From the NCBI RefSeq assembly GCF_026151205.1, contig NC_087073.1, positions 22,222,270-22,286,269 on the forward strand: 64,000 nt of DNA, in the 5' to 3' direction. Below are positions 22,001-34,620 of the stretch, in pieces. Each line of letters begins with the position of its first letter. The stretch's first letter is position 1. The notes beneath the pieces are model-generated. The model was not told the DNA's origin. It did not search any database and was given only the letters and a program-made list of their open reading frames with translations. This stretch comes from Bolinopsis microptera (Eukaryota; Ctenophora; Tentaculata; Lobata; Bolinopsidae). The translations under genes and the position numbers were made by a program.

Positions 22001-25000
22001 TGTCATACCTTAAAACTCAAAATTGAGAGAAATCCTGTTCCAAAAAATTGGATATGATCATCAGCTTCACTCACAAGAATTTTTGAAGCGATATCTTATG
22101 ACCTGGGTGATTGGTAAAATGTACAACTTTAATAGGAGGCAAAAATTTTAATCTTGCTTCTCTCGACCTTGTTCGGTCTGTAACTTCGTCATTTATTATT
22201 TGATTGCATAATCCTTTGGAGGGCTTCTTGTACGGATTGTAAGTAATGTTCAGTAAAAATCAGCCAAAAAACTTTTAAAATGACTAAATTATCGGTATTT
22301 CAGTGACAGACTTCTCAAAATTTCCAAAAGAATTTTTTTTTTTCGAAATTGCGTACTCTCAAATTTTTTTTCAATGCATCAAATCTTATTGTTTTTATCT
22401 ATACTTTCATAATATGAAGTCAAATCCCGAACCTCGACAAAAAAGGTTTTAATGTGTGTCCCGATCAGTGCACACTTAGTCTTAAGAAAATTTGGGGCTT
22501 AAGTAAGTATCGATTACAATTACGCTTCCAACACGCAATATATATTGAGGCTAACGCAACTTTAAGTGCACGCTAATTTTAACTCCCAAAGTTGTACTTA
22601 AATATTTAAATCATGAAACTTAGGTAAAAAGTTGTACTTAAGTCTAAGACTCAGTTCGTGGATGACAAACGAAGGGTTGTACTTAAATTTATACTTAAGT
22701 CATTTTTAAATACACCATAAACTGTTCGAGGAAGCCACCCAGATCCTAACTTATCAATAGTTCTGATCTTAACTTATCGAATAGTTCTGATCTTAACTTA
22801 TCGAATAGTTCTGATCTTAACTTATCGAATAGTTCTGATTTAACTTATCAATAGTTCTGATTTAACTTATCGAATAGTTCTGATCTTAACTTATCAGGGT
22901 ACCTAAACGACTTCAAGCAAACCAATCGAATGAAATACCTTCAAATATTATCGGGGGGGGGGGGGGGGGGGGTTCTCTACACTTTTTTACACCATACATG
23001 AAAAAAGGCAAAAGTGTAGTGTAAAAACGTGTAATGTAAAAACGTGTAAAAAAGTGACATTTTTTTTTTCTCACTAAAGGTATGTTTTGCCCCTGTTTTG
23101 CCTTGGGAAATGTACTATGTGAAGACTGATGGGAAAATATTAGGAAAAAAGAAGATTTTGAGAAGATGATTTGGTTAAGTGTAATTTAAGGTGTAAAAAA
23201 ACGTAATTTAGTGTACCTTTTTTACTACACTTTTTACTACACTATACACCAAAAAAGGCAAAAGTGTAGTGTACAAAAGTGTAGTGAACACTGAAATTAG
23301 AGGTTGGAATCACCGCCAACTGCCAACCAACACTTCTTAAACGGAATTTTGAATCTTGGGAGAGTCCTCGACAATTACAATTTATTTTATAAGATTTTGA
23401 TTTTTGCAATGGTGAAAAATAAACCATAACTTTTCGACATCTAATTGTGATAAATTTGTCGCCCTCTATGGTAAATATTTTCGAGAATGATATCACCATA
23501 TAATACATGCCATGCACATGATAAAATATATCTTTTCAATAACGTCCTACTCGCTCCTAAGATTTAAAGGCCACAATTGAAAGTCTTGTGTATCCAACTT
23601 CCAAGGGCAAAGTTTTGTTTTAGCCGTAGGTAAAATTTCGAGTTAGAGGGTTAGCAGGAAACCGTCATAAAGGGAGGGTGAAATCTTACCTCTACGACTT
23701 CAGAGTTTAAGAATTCAGACTATACATCTAAAGATAAGAATGGAATGGAGGTTGTTCACACGAGGCAAATACTTCCTATCGTATTCAATAACAAATGAAC
23801 GATACTTACCTCTCCATTCGAAACTAAATCAATTAAGATCTCAATATCGCGACGCTAACATTTCTTCTTTTTCCAGGAGAAGCATTTGCAGCAAGCTATC
23901 TCAGTAGATGCTCTTCAGAAGAACAAGCCTATAATCCCGACCCCAGAAAGCCAAGAAGATGTGCCACACTACGAGAAAGTCTATTCCAGCACATGCCGAC
24001 TTCCACGCAATCTCATTAAACTTTCCGGTGAGTCTCAACAAGTTCTAATTTTCTTGGATTTGGTTGGGACTCGGTTTAATTATGTTGGCTGATAATCAAA
24101 GACATTATTAAGAGCATCAAGTTGATGTTATTTTTCTGGCAGCGTTCGACGCACTTGGTCTTGATGCTGAGTATGCTGATTACGATATGGACTCCGACGA
24201 CGAGGAATTCCTTAAAACTTGTGAAGAGGTACGTTTCTGCCTGCTGGTTTTTCAGTATTATCAGCGTTTATAGCCCTTATAGTGTGTCAGGTTTGTTGTT
24301 CTGGCATTTCAATTGAGTCGGCGGCTAACTTAATTTCAGTCAACTTCCTCGTAGAACCTGCTTGGGCTGTTGCCAACAGTTAAATATTCTAACTTATGCA
24401 CCTATCTTACAATTATTGCATCCTGTTAAATTTTTACACTGCTGCTCAACTAGAGAAGTGTCCCTTTGACTAATTCATTATCAGGAAGTAACGCCGATGG
24501 ATTTCGAGAGGATGATAGAGTCGATGGAGAAGAGCAGCGAGAATAATGTTATCAGTCTACTGGACGCGAAACAGCTTTTCAGTGATGTAAACCACAACAC
24601 TTTAGCACAAATCTACGACTACTGGCTCAACAAACGACTCTCCCTGGTACGTGTTTTATACATCCCGCTATTATTGCTCAATAAACACTGCGTGAGAGAA
24701 CAATTTCTTATTTGGCCACAAATGTAGCGGCGATGCGAATAAAATGCATTGCCAATATCTTATCAACGACGTACCAAGAGAATAATATGGTAACGTGATT
24801 TTAAGGCTCGGATCATGGTATATTTGTTATTCTTCGTGATATGACAAGTAAAACACTTTAAATAGAAAAAGCTGTAGGTTGTGCACTCAGTTGAGCAGTT
24901 AAAATAATCTGTCAAATAAAACCAATCATAAAATAAGAAATCATGTGACATACTTTGATGGATTGATGTTTTACAGTAAACGTTGAAAACATAAAACTGT

Positions 25001-28000
25001 CTCGGTCTAAAAGCCCAGTTCAAGAACTAGGCATTCAAACCAAAAGTGAGGAACCATTGCGAATTATGAATTGTGAAGAGTTATTTTTTAAGAGAACCTG
25101 GTTTTGGAGGTTTCGTTGTAGGTTCCCACACCACAACGCTATCAGCCTAACTCTAACCCAACCCTAACTCTAGCTCATAATAATCTTGTCGCAATATAGT
25201 TGTGGTTGCCCCAGCTTGAAATGATTGGGATTATTTACGCTGCTTTTAAAATAACACATGTCATCGCTCCTTAACTTACTACTCTACTATTTCGTGTTGA
25301 AATCATGCTGTACGATAAGATCTCGTCATAGCAGTTAGGAAATCTCTCAACAGATGGCCATTACATTTTCAGGATTTGAGCACAATATGGCTATAAGACT
25401 ATTTGAAGTGCTTACCTTACTCGTTAGTATTATGGAGGTTAAAGATTGGCGGTTTTTGGGCTATACCGCCATATTTTTAATGGCCATAATATAAACCGCT
25501 GAATTAATTTTTGATGTTCCCGTGTGGTCATAATATGCTAAAATTAGCTTTCTAACGTGAAGACAAACATATACAAGTAGTCATTTGGCTAACAGTAGCT
25601 CAGGCTAGCCGCTAGTCGTAGATACAAGATAACATTTAGATGTGGCGGTTTTTCGGGTATCCCGTCATAATTTAACCCGCCACGATGTTACCAAGTAAGA
25701 TACTTAAAATGTGAAAACATTTTGGTATTCATCACGTGTTATGACACATTTGCAAAGAAGTGTCCTTCTTGATATTATTAGACATTTGCATTGGTCACTA
25801 GTATTGCAACATCAAGTACCATAATCCTACTCTGATTCGTTCTTGAAACATTCACTAAACGCTTAACTTGGTTCAATATATCTTGATTACTCAAATATTT
25901 CTTTCTTCACCAAGAAGACGTATAATCAGCCACTTGTAACGTTATTTACAATGGGATAGATAAATAATGCATGTTTGCAGTTTAGTGTTTGCAGTTTAGT
26001 ATCTGCTTTATAAGATAGGGGTTACATTGATTAGTAAAGAGTATGGATTTGTCGTTTCCAAACATGATCTAGATTGTCTCATATTTGTAGGCGTTCCTCG
26101 TAAACACTAGATCGCAAGTATCATATCCCCCTAAAAGAAATGTATTACTTAACTGTGCTAGTTATAATTTTACAGTACGTAATTAGGTCTTTGTATGACC
26201 TGAAACTAACAAACCCTTAAAGTTTCAATAACAAAAGCTTAAGTCACTGAGTCTACTTGATGGGATTTGTACTCGGACCGATGAGCCGATCCATTGTTCG
26301 TTCCACGAATCTTGAAACATGATCGATGTATAACGCCTCCTGAAAAACTACATGGCTCAATTTAATATCAATTGAGCCAGAGAGTCTTGAGATAATCAAA
26401 TGTTCATTGTGAGACGAGAAATATGTTCCAATAGCTATTAATAACTTTCAATATGGGGAATATGTAGACGTTGGGGAATATGTAGACTTTGGACACTGTT
26501 GAGATACTGAACGAACAGAAAAATCTATTTCTCCAGAATTGCTTTGACTTCAAAATATGAGGTCTAACTTGGTTTCTTATTAATATGGGATTTAACCATC
26601 TACAGACTAGCTTATACTGTATTTGGTAGCAGTACTCCTTCTTGTTTGTATCCAATTTATAGAGACCGTTTCGCGTTCTAATTTCTTAAAACAAGACTTT
26701 GAGACCCTGATCAACTACTGTGCAGGGAATAACCTACGAGAGGGCTTCATGTCAGAACTTTTAAATTTTACACATTTTCCCTTAGATCTTCAACTGATCT
26801 CTCCATCAATTGGTGTTAATTGTATTTCTTCTGAGGTCTCGTATACGTGCAATTCTCGCATTTCTTAGAACATTCAACAACGACTAAACATTGCATAGTT
26901 CTTATACCCTTCCTAATTCATAATGACTTGAGTGACTACTTATATCCCTGAACACCAACTTACTCTTGGTAATTTGCCCTTCAGTAAATTACTCTCCGTC
27001 GAAACACTTAGTTTCATCTATCTGTGAGCAATGAATTGAGAAACTGAGTTGTAACAGACTCACTAAGAACTCTGGCGATTTTGATGGCCAGGTATGAGGC
27101 AAATTGATGCCTTAAATAAACAGAAAATTATTTAATTTGACGTTTCAGTGTCCAAGAAATTCCTTAATTCGGTAGCTTCAAATTTCATCATTATGCCTAA
27201 ACTGTCCTAATCTGCAGGGAAGTTATTATGCTCATTCTTCAATTTGCATATTAAACTTTAATTGAAATCAATTGACTGAGCGTTTAACATAAAATTAGAA
27301 GTATTTATCGTTAATTACTGAGCTGATCTAACTTAAGCAGAAGTTTGAGTAGAGAGAATGGCGCGCATTGCGCAGTAATCTGAGCTTAGTCGGCTAACTA
27401 AGCCTCACTCGTGACGTATAAGATGATCTAATGACTTCTTGTTGAGGATATATCGGCTTAGGGCATTTGGTTTACTAGAATAAGATTGAACCACAGCGCA
27501 TACTGCTTATCTAGGCGAAGGGTGTAAATTCTCCCAATTTGGTTGTCGGTCGAGGCCATATGAATTAGCGAACAGGTGTTGTGTTTTAAAATGGCGGGAA
27601 CATCAGATTCTTTGATTCAGAGTTGAAGATTTATTTTACAATGGTATAGCTTACAGTCAAGGTTACCAATCACAGTACTTAAAATGCTCGATATTTGTAG
27701 TTCCATGTTTACAAATGGACCATACTATATAGCACAGCACAGGAATAATCGCATTTGGACCCGTTTCTGAGAGAGTCACCACCACCAAATATGGAATAAT
27801 TGGGCATCATTGCTGTATCAGGCTTTTGTCTCCATTTGGTTTTCAGCGAGTGTGTGTATAGTTGCATGATGATAGCAGCTGATGGTTCCGCATTATTATG
27901 ACTAATTTCGGCTTATCTATTGTTCATTAACTCGTTAAGCAGACGTGGACAATTGGCAATTTTTACATTGGTCTATTGAGAACGACGTATTAAAGAGCGG

Positions 28001-29821
28001 GAAGCTGAAATTCCTATATGCCAAAAAGATAATGTCAGCATTTAACGCGCGCGTCGCGCGCACTAATTGTGTGTGACTCCGTGTATATTGTGAAGCGTCT
28101 TTGTTGTGAGTCAACATCACGTGACATCCTTTTTGTGCACTGAGCCAACGTTTAGACAATAATGCATGTTTTTCGATCGAGGAAAGTGTCTAGAAATTTC
28201 TGCATGGTTCGAATTTAAATTTCGTTAATAATGCTCGAATATAGACAAGTAAAGTCACGTGAGGCAGCTGCAGTTGTCTTACACGTCTGAAATCTCAACA
28301 CTCGCTTGTCTAATGATAACGGTGTACTGGCTGACTGGCCCAGAGCCAGCTATAGCTGCAATTATCTATCTCTGCAACCTGCAATAACGTGAATGTACTA
28401 TTTCAGCGTATCCCACTGTTGCCTGAAATCAAAACTGGTTCTAAAGAATTGCTTCCGACAGATCCTTATGCTGCCTTCAGAAAGAGACAAGAGAAAATGC
28501 TCACAAGAAAGGTATGATTTGTTTTGGATGCTGCTTCAATGTTGGATGAATCATGAATCTTTTGAAAAATTGTATGGGGTCGCTTGGTTTGATTGTGCTA
28601 CATGAATCTGACCTAAAAACTTCTCAGAATCGCAAGAATGACGAAGCATCTTACTCTAAAATGTTCAAACTGAAGCAAGAAATTACCCGAGCTGTGTAAG
28701 TGTTCTTTCTCTTGAAAATAATTGTTTTAGCGGCTATTCCAATACACAAAATTGGCCAGCTAATTTAATTCCTTAGTGGTAGACGAATCATTTGGTGTGT
28801 TGATTTTATTTATTGTTTTCAGACATCTCCTTGAGCTGGTTAAGAATCGCGAGAAGACAAAACGAGATCTTCTCAAGATAACAGTCGATATTTTCAAGAA
28901 ACGGTTAGTCTAGACGTCTTGATAAGATGTATTTCATCTGTATTTATTTAATCGTGAATTCCGTACATGTGCCAAATTTATCGCGAACTTGTCCCAAAAT
29001 AATGGAGCCAATCCACATTAATATCTCAGTAAGCTTAACTGTATTCTATCAGGTGCGACGTTGGTGACTTCGACGGCACACACTCTCGAGAGTTTAGCGA
29101 CAATGCTGTGGTGGCCAACCTGCGTTACGGCGTAGAGGAGAAACGCCGTCACATCGAAGACGAGGCTGCTCAACTCTACGAAAAGCTGAACCAATACAGT
29201 GCTGAAGAAGAGTCCCAATGCGCATACCCCTTCAAGCGGAAGAAGCATGTGTACTTCAACAAACCGCGCCCCCCGCCGGATGAGCCCTGGCAGTACACTG
29301 AAAATGTGGAGCGGTACAGATACACTTGTAGGAAGCTCTCCTCTTGTCTGGGTCTTAGTCGACGTCGTGTGGGTAGAGGCGGCAGGTATGTACTGAGGAG
29401 TGTGGAGGCCATGTTGGTATCTAGGCGATATGGCCATTGTTAGAATCATCACCTTATCATTAATCTCCACACTAATTGATCAATTTGGCCTCCTGTAGAT
29501 CAATTAAATTAATACTATTAGTATTAGTCACATGAAATTGTTCACTTAAAACGAGACTATCATCACTGTCCTCATATCATTTCTAATAATCCCATTCCCA
29601 GAGTGTGGGTGGATCGAAGACATGAAAGGGATCACCACATCAACTGTTTGCATCCGCCTAAACGAAGACATTCCTCCGAAACTGAGTCCAAACAAGAAGT
29701 AAACGACTTGTTTGACGATCTTTTAAGAAACTTTTCCCCCTCCTACAGTCAGACTAACCGAACTAACACCATAATCAAACAGACAGCGGCCTCGCCTATC
29801 GTAAAGATTCCAGATAGGTGA
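19039..29821 (+). CDS. EPC1: Enhancer of polycomb homologue (NuA4/TIP60 subunit)
   Basis: Nine exons with consistent phases: 19039-19191, 23877-24027, 24143-24228, 24485-24646, 28407-28511, 28628-28695, 28823-28903, 29053-29385 and 29602-29821, encoding 452 residues. The first exon starts MSKVSFRARALDATKALP and contains INRAVPQMPTGMEKEEES, the hallmark start of EPC proteins. The EPcA domain follows, with YDMDSDDEEFL and DPYAAFRKRQEKM, then NRKNDEASYSKM and SRRRVGRGGRVWVD. EPC scaffolds the catalytic core of the NuA4 histone acetyltransferase. The protein is far shorter than vertebrate EPC1 (about 836): it keeps the EPcA region and the RRRVGRGGR block and lacks the long Gln/Ser-rich C-terminus. 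Introns 1 (4.7 kb) and 4 (3.8 kb) are large and carry repeats. Confidence 0.95.
19203..19240. other. GC hairpin followed by a T run in EPC intron 1
   Basis: GCGCGC-CCGAA-GCGCGC followed by TTTTTT just inside the first intron. It resembles a transcription terminator of the Pol III or bacterial type, but there is no upstream RNA gene, so it is probably fortuitous. Confidence 0.3.
20763..21707. repeat. 24-bp minisatellite, about 40 copies
   Basis: A head-to-tail array of a unit built on CTGATCTTAACTTATCG plus AATAGTT or AATAGTA, 24 bp long. Frequent 22-23-bp variants occur (TTATTAATAG, TTATCAAAAAG). Variants recur in higher-order order, for example alternation of the AGTT and AGTA forms. It lies in EPC intron 1. 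Confidence 0.95.
22744..22896. repeat. Second block of the same 24-bp minisatellite, about 6-7 copies
   Basis: The same unit and orientation as the main array, separated from it by about 1.04 kb of unrelated sequence (21708-22743). That sequence may be an insertion that split one array. Confidence 0.93.
22953..22972. repeat. 20-base G run
   Basis: A homopolymer of 20 G directly after the second minisatellite block. Its length in the assembly is uncertain. Confidence 0.9.
22979..23290. repeat. Related GTGTAGTGTAAAA-rich repeats with inverted ends
   Basis: AAAAAAGGCAAAAGTGTAGTG occurs at both ends of this stretch (near 23003 and 23250). Each is preceded by its approximate complement (CTACACTTTTT-ACAC), and the interior is rich in GTGTAAAAA words. 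It looks like a small MITE-like or tandem repeat of uncertain type. Confidence 0.5.
24647..28406. other. EPC intron 4, 3.8 kb, no nested gene recognised
   Basis: AT-rich and without convincing coding frames on either strand. Small frames at 24763-25023 and 26404-26868 lack domains. A short GC palindrome (GCGCGCGTCGCGCGC) lies near 28046. Confidence 0.5.
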
Positions 29822-32800
29822 CTGCCTGAATATTAGAAACTGTTTTTATCTAGTTTTAGCCTTTAACTTTTTTTCATTGATTGTTCATATATACCCATGT
29901 ATACCCTCATTTGCGAGTTTCCCTTGTGACGCTGATTTGTGTTATATATTGTAATTGCGATTGTTATAAAAGTTTGGTATGCTCTTGTTTAACCTGTGCA
30001 ATATTACTGAAACGTGAGATGATAAGCAAATGGAAGTTCAGATCATTATTAATTGAAAAGGTGTGTTTCATTTGTCTAAGTTGTTAAATATGATGGCATC
30101 TAGTTTCATAAAGTAGAACTCCTAGTACCCTAAAATAGACTTGCTGTATTAAAAGCTGGTTTTTCACTCTGGGTTGGATATGGAAGGGCGTCCACATTTA
30201 TTCCCCATTTTTTTGGTAAAATGGGTATTCCATAAACAGCTGAAACTGTATAGTAGTATAGTAGTTTTGACGAAAATAAACTATCGTGCTAATCCAGAGA
30301 GGGGGTTAAGATTTTGCGACTAAAGTGGACGATATGGGGGTGTTAGGCAAAAACCGACGTCACAATTTCCATATGTAAAATTTCGGAACTGTCGATATAA
30401 AAACTGTCTAGCTGAAAATGAATCAACATACCATATAATGTCAATGTGTCCGAGTACCGAAATAAAAGCCCCAAATGTTTTAGATCGTGATCAGTGATGC
30501 TTGAACTGATTATTCTCATATTACGGATCTGTGAAAATCTCCGATGTTTGTGGCATGTGGACGGCCCCTAATAGTATATATAGGGGGTGCACGATAAAAA
30601 TAAACTTGCTCGGATTTTAAAAATTTTTGTACCACGGTTTTCTAGAGACTGTGAGAATTTTCATAATACCAAATTTGTCATACCTTTTTGGAAAGATCAG
30701 TGAGTTTCACCTAGGTGCCATATTTGATGCTGCGCGGCTTTTGGAGCAAAAATAGCTGTAAAAGTCGCGTAATTTGACCAAATTCGTTGATTTTTGTCGT
30801 ATTATTCACAACTGTCTGAAAAATTTGGTGGATATCGGAGTTGATATAGTGATCAAAATGGGGCAAAATACGCTGCTTTTAGCTGTAACATAATATCTGA
30901 TGGTTGGAAAAGCTTTAAATTTTCGGACACTTTCCTTGTAAGTTTATGAGTAAGCTTGCTAATTTTTGTTGCAATCGGAGGTCGGGAAGGATACTTAATA
31001 TCTATTTGTTTGAAGAAAATTGTGCTGGCCGAAATTAGCGCTTAAAAACCATCCTATAGTCGGCACGCGCGGCTCACTGTCGATGGAGCACTACCTACCC
31101 CTAACACCTAAATAGAGTGGTAGTTTTATGGTATCACATATCAGGAATAATTAGATTAGTTAACAATGAACATTGCCAAATGACAATTTGTACTAACGCG
31201 ATGTATGTTGGCTGTATACAGGGCCGGGCTCACTGCGCGCGCATCAACAAATAGTATAACGCGAGATCGTAGCAATGCATTACCGGTGCGGGCTGCTACG
31301 AGCTGTAAGTTGCTACACGTTGTATACCTCTCTCATGAACGCGAAGCGTGCACTGAGCACTCCGGGGTTGCAGCGTGTGTCAAGCTGTAAACTGTGAAGT
31401 ATTAACAATTAAAACCATAAATTTAAATAAAAAATCTCGCTCGCACTTAAACATTAAAATCGCTCGCCCAAATTTTGGGAGAATTCTTGTAAAAAGGCTT
31501 GAGTGCACGGCTCCCCCTGTATCGTAAAAACAATAATAGGGAATAGTATCACCCATTAATTAATTGATTGACAATGTCAACCCATCGAGATCGTTGCTCC
31601 GCGCGCGAAGCAAGAATGCTAGTTTGCGCGGCGCGTCATAGCGGCGAAGTCCTCCAACATCCAAGCTAGTTTAAGTTAAATACGAATTCCATTTGCGATT
31701 ATTTAGGGCTCGGGTTAGAGTTCGGATTGTGGTTAGGGTTGATTTATTGTTTATGGATAGCTTCGGGGTTTTATTTTTTATGGTTATGGTTAGGATTCAC
31801 ATTTGATTGACGATGCGAAACAAGAATGCTAGTTTGCGCGGCGCGTCGAAGCGGCGAAGTCCTCCACGATTCACATAGCCATGAGTCTACGCGTACTGCG
31901 TAATGCGCTTGTTTCACAAGTAGAACTCCTGTGCCACCTTCGGCGGTCGCGTGCTACTGCAAGCGAAAGGGCTCTGGTTAGAGCAATGGTTAGGGTTTGG
32001 ATTAGGATTTATGTAAAACCGTTTTGTTCGGCTGCAAAACCATAAAAGCAAAGTCACGTAATAACTTTTGGACGAGCAAATTAGTAAGAGCAGAAAAATA
32101 TTTCCACATCGTAGGTTCGATCATGCTAGTTAAGTAGCTGGTGCAAGCGAAAGGGTGATGCAACATGTTTCAAAGAAACATGTTAAAATCGAGCGCGTGC
32201 CAAATAAAATGTAAACAATATTTCCGGACAACCTATCGATATAATGCTAATTTCCGCCCCTTATCATTTAATCCTCAATGACTTTTCTCATTATTCGGCT
32301 GAGTCGAATGAGTCGGCATTACACAGATGTTTAAAATTTCGCACAGATCTATTGAATCCTTAGCTTCTCCTTAGACTAGTTTTCACAGGGATCGATCTGT
32401 TTTACTTTGCTGTTGACGGTTTTCACCACTACTGTTATCGTTCGTCAATGTATTTAGCAAAACTAAGACTTTAGTAAAACTAAATCACACTGTACTTTTT
32501 TTCTACGATAATGCTTATATTAAGAAAATGTAATTCTCTACAATGAATTATAACCAATCACATTGCATGTATCGTTTTTATTAAAAGTCCAGATAATCGC
32601 AACAATTAACCGTAAACAGCAAGGATCCGAGTGAAAATGGATCAACTACTCGCCTCATGCTCAGCCGTTGGATGGAATTCCTCCTTATAATATTTCAATC
32701 TGTTGTCTTGATTGTTTTTATTTACTTTGTATCAATAAACTAATCGGTCAGAGTTTCTCCGTTTAATGACTTTAACTTTCCAAGCTTTTCTTCTTTTCAG

Positions 32801-33018
32801 TGGGATTTTGGGCACAGGACAGTTAAGAATTAGATTCAATGATACTAAAATGTTTATTATGAGGCTGAGCATACGAACAGCAGCCCAACATAACACTTAA
32901 CATTGCTGAAATGACAATTTAAATAAGCAACTTTTACATTTTGTTCTTTTCCCGGTAGGTATTCTTTTTGATGCTCATTATTAATTTGTTTGTGAGTTCA
33001 ATCGATTATCTTTTTTAG
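29822..33018. other. Intergenic, repeat-rich, no gene recognised
   Basis: 3' flank of EPC, then unassigned sequence. About 55 bp with AAGAATGCTAGTTTGCGCGG is present twice (about 31605-31660 and 31815-31870), each ending GGCGAAGTCCTCCA. CACGGCTCCCCCTGTATCGTAA near 31500 matches the palindromic repeat family of 4.2 and 55-56 kb. The last 200 bases probably contain the GNPDA 5' region. Confidence 0.5.
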
Positions 33019-33028
33019 ATTGATAGCC

Positions 33029-33844
33029 ATGAGACTGGTTATCAAAGATACTTCTGACGATGTCTCGTTGTGGTCAGCACTGTATGTGAAAGCTAGAATT
33101 TTGGAAGCCAAACCTGACCACAGAAAATACTTTGTTTTGGGACTACCAACTGGTGGTACTCCCAAAGGCATGTACCTGGAACTTGTCAAGATGTGCAAGG
33201 CTGGGGAACTTAGTTTCAAGTATGTAAAAACGTTCAACATGGACGAGTATGTCGGTTTGGACAGAGATCACCCAGAAAGTTACCATTCCTTCATGTGGGA
33301 AAATCTTTTCAAGCACATCGACATTCATCCTGACAATGTCAATATTCTGGATGGCAATGCTGAAAATTTAGTCGAAGAATGTAATGGTTTTGAAAAAAAG
33401 ATTGTTGAAGCCGGTGGAATTGATTTGTTCATTGGTGGGATTGGTCCTGATGGACACATTGCCTTTAATGAGCCTGGCTCTAGTCTTGTTTCAAAAACAC
33501 GTGTCAAAACCCTGAATAAGGAGACCATAGTCGCAAACTCCCGGTTTTTTGGTGGCAGAGAATGTGACGTCCCAACCCAGGCTTTAACAGTGGGTGTACA
33601 AACTATTCTTGATGCTAGAGAAGTGATGATCCTCATCACAGGTTCTCATAAAGCTCTGGCTCTGCACTATGCGATAGAAGAGGGCATTAACCACATGTGG
33701 ACCGTAACTGCTCTGCAACAACACCCAAAGGCTGTATTTGTGTGCGATGAGGATGCCACTCTAGAGTTGAAAGTGAAAACTGTGAAGTACTTCAAGGATC
33801 TGATGACATTGCACGACAAATCTATAACACCTAATCTAGGTTAA
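33029..33844 (+). CDS. GNPDA1: Glucosamine-6-phosphate deaminase
   Basis: An intact single coding exon of 271 residues. The ATG at 33029 was chosen because it aligns with family starts and lies ten bases inside a TTTTTTAG acceptor (33011-33018), implying an upstream 5'UTR exon. The enzyme converts glucosamine-6-phosphate to fructose-6-phosphate and ammonia in the cytosol, linking amino-sugar catabolism to glycolysis. All key residues fall at their canonical positions: D72 (FNMDEYVGL), D141, H143 and E148 (GPDGHIAFNEPGS), R172 and K208. It lacks the variable C-terminal extension of the vertebrate isoforms. AATAAA lies at 33869, only 25 bases past the stop, giving a very short 3'UTR. Confidence 0.97.
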   Translation: MRLVIKDTSDDVSLWSALYVKARILEAKPDHRKYFVLGLPTGGTPKGMYLELVKMCKAGELSFKYVKTFNMDEYVGLDRDHPESYHSFMWENLFKHIDIHPDNVNILDGNAENLVEECNGFEKKIVEAGGIDLFIGGIGPDGHIAFNEPGSSLVSKTRVKTLNKETIVANSRFFGGRECDVPTQALTVGVQTILDAREVMILITGSHKALALHYAIEEGINHMWTVTALQQHPKAVFVCDEDATLELKVKTVKYFKDLMTLHDKSITPNLG

Positions 33845-33868
33845 CTGTAGTTGACATTTAAGTGGGAA

Positions 33869-33874
33869 AATAAA
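33869..33874 (+). terminator. Poly(A) signal of GNPDA
   Basis: AATAAA 25 bases after the TAA stop, the first such hexamer downstream. Confidence 0.6.
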
Positions 33875-33899
33875 CCTTGACCAACCATTTGCATTGCAT

Positions 33900-34175
33900 A
33901 GTAGGATATTAGATAGATTTTTATTATATCTTTAATTGTTAGGCCATGGACTTGGGATTGCATGTTTTTTTGTTGGTTGACTTTTCCTAACCAACAGAAG
34001 AAAAAAATTTACCCAATACCCATATTATTAATTGGAACATTAATTCGTGTTTGATGTGACCAAACATTACATAGTTAGATATTAGATAGATTTTTATTAT
34101 ATTTCTAATTGATAGGCCATGGACTTGGGATTGCATGTTTTTTGATGGTTGACTTTTTCTGACCAACAAAAGTTT
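33900..34175. repeat. Direct repeat pair, about 105 bp
   Basis: About 33900-34000 recurs at about 34069-34175. Both share ATTAGATAGATTTTTATTAT, GGCCATGGACTTGGGATTGC and a GGTTGACTTTT...ACCAACA end with a few substitutions. The copies lie in the GNPDA 3' flank. Confidence 0.85.
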
Positions 34176-34620
34176 TTTTTAAATTTTTAGATTTTGTGAA
34201 TTTATCTTTATCGTTCCTGTGTCAATTAATTTATTATTACATCACACTCAATTATTCGAGTTCAAATTACTTTAGTATGTAGAATTTTCCGACTTAAGGA
34301 ATTATTATGTTATTTTTTAAACTAAATTTTTATACATCATTAGCTTGGTTTCACTCTCACCATAAATGATAATAATCATGATCTGGATCTAGTGTTATGC
34401 TTTAGAAAGTATTCGATCACATTTCATTGATATTGATCTTTAAATTATATCTCATTGAACACAGCATTTCTGCCATAATAACAATACGTGATTCTTTGTC
34501 AGTAAGGTTACATTTCCTCAAATTAACAACCGAACATCTTTGTAGCTGATGTGAATCTGCTGACTTGAACCCTGAACTCTGAACCCTGAACCTCCCCACA
34601 CACACAACAACTTGTTCTGG

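Noticed and set aside
31205-31390. A 61-codon frame in the GC-rich part of the intergenic region
   Set aside because: It coincides with repeat-like GC-rich sequence and shows no recognisable protein features.
31690-31790. Interstitial telomere-like TTAGGG repeats
   Set aside because: Only scattered GGTTAGGGTT words occur, with no regular hexamer array.
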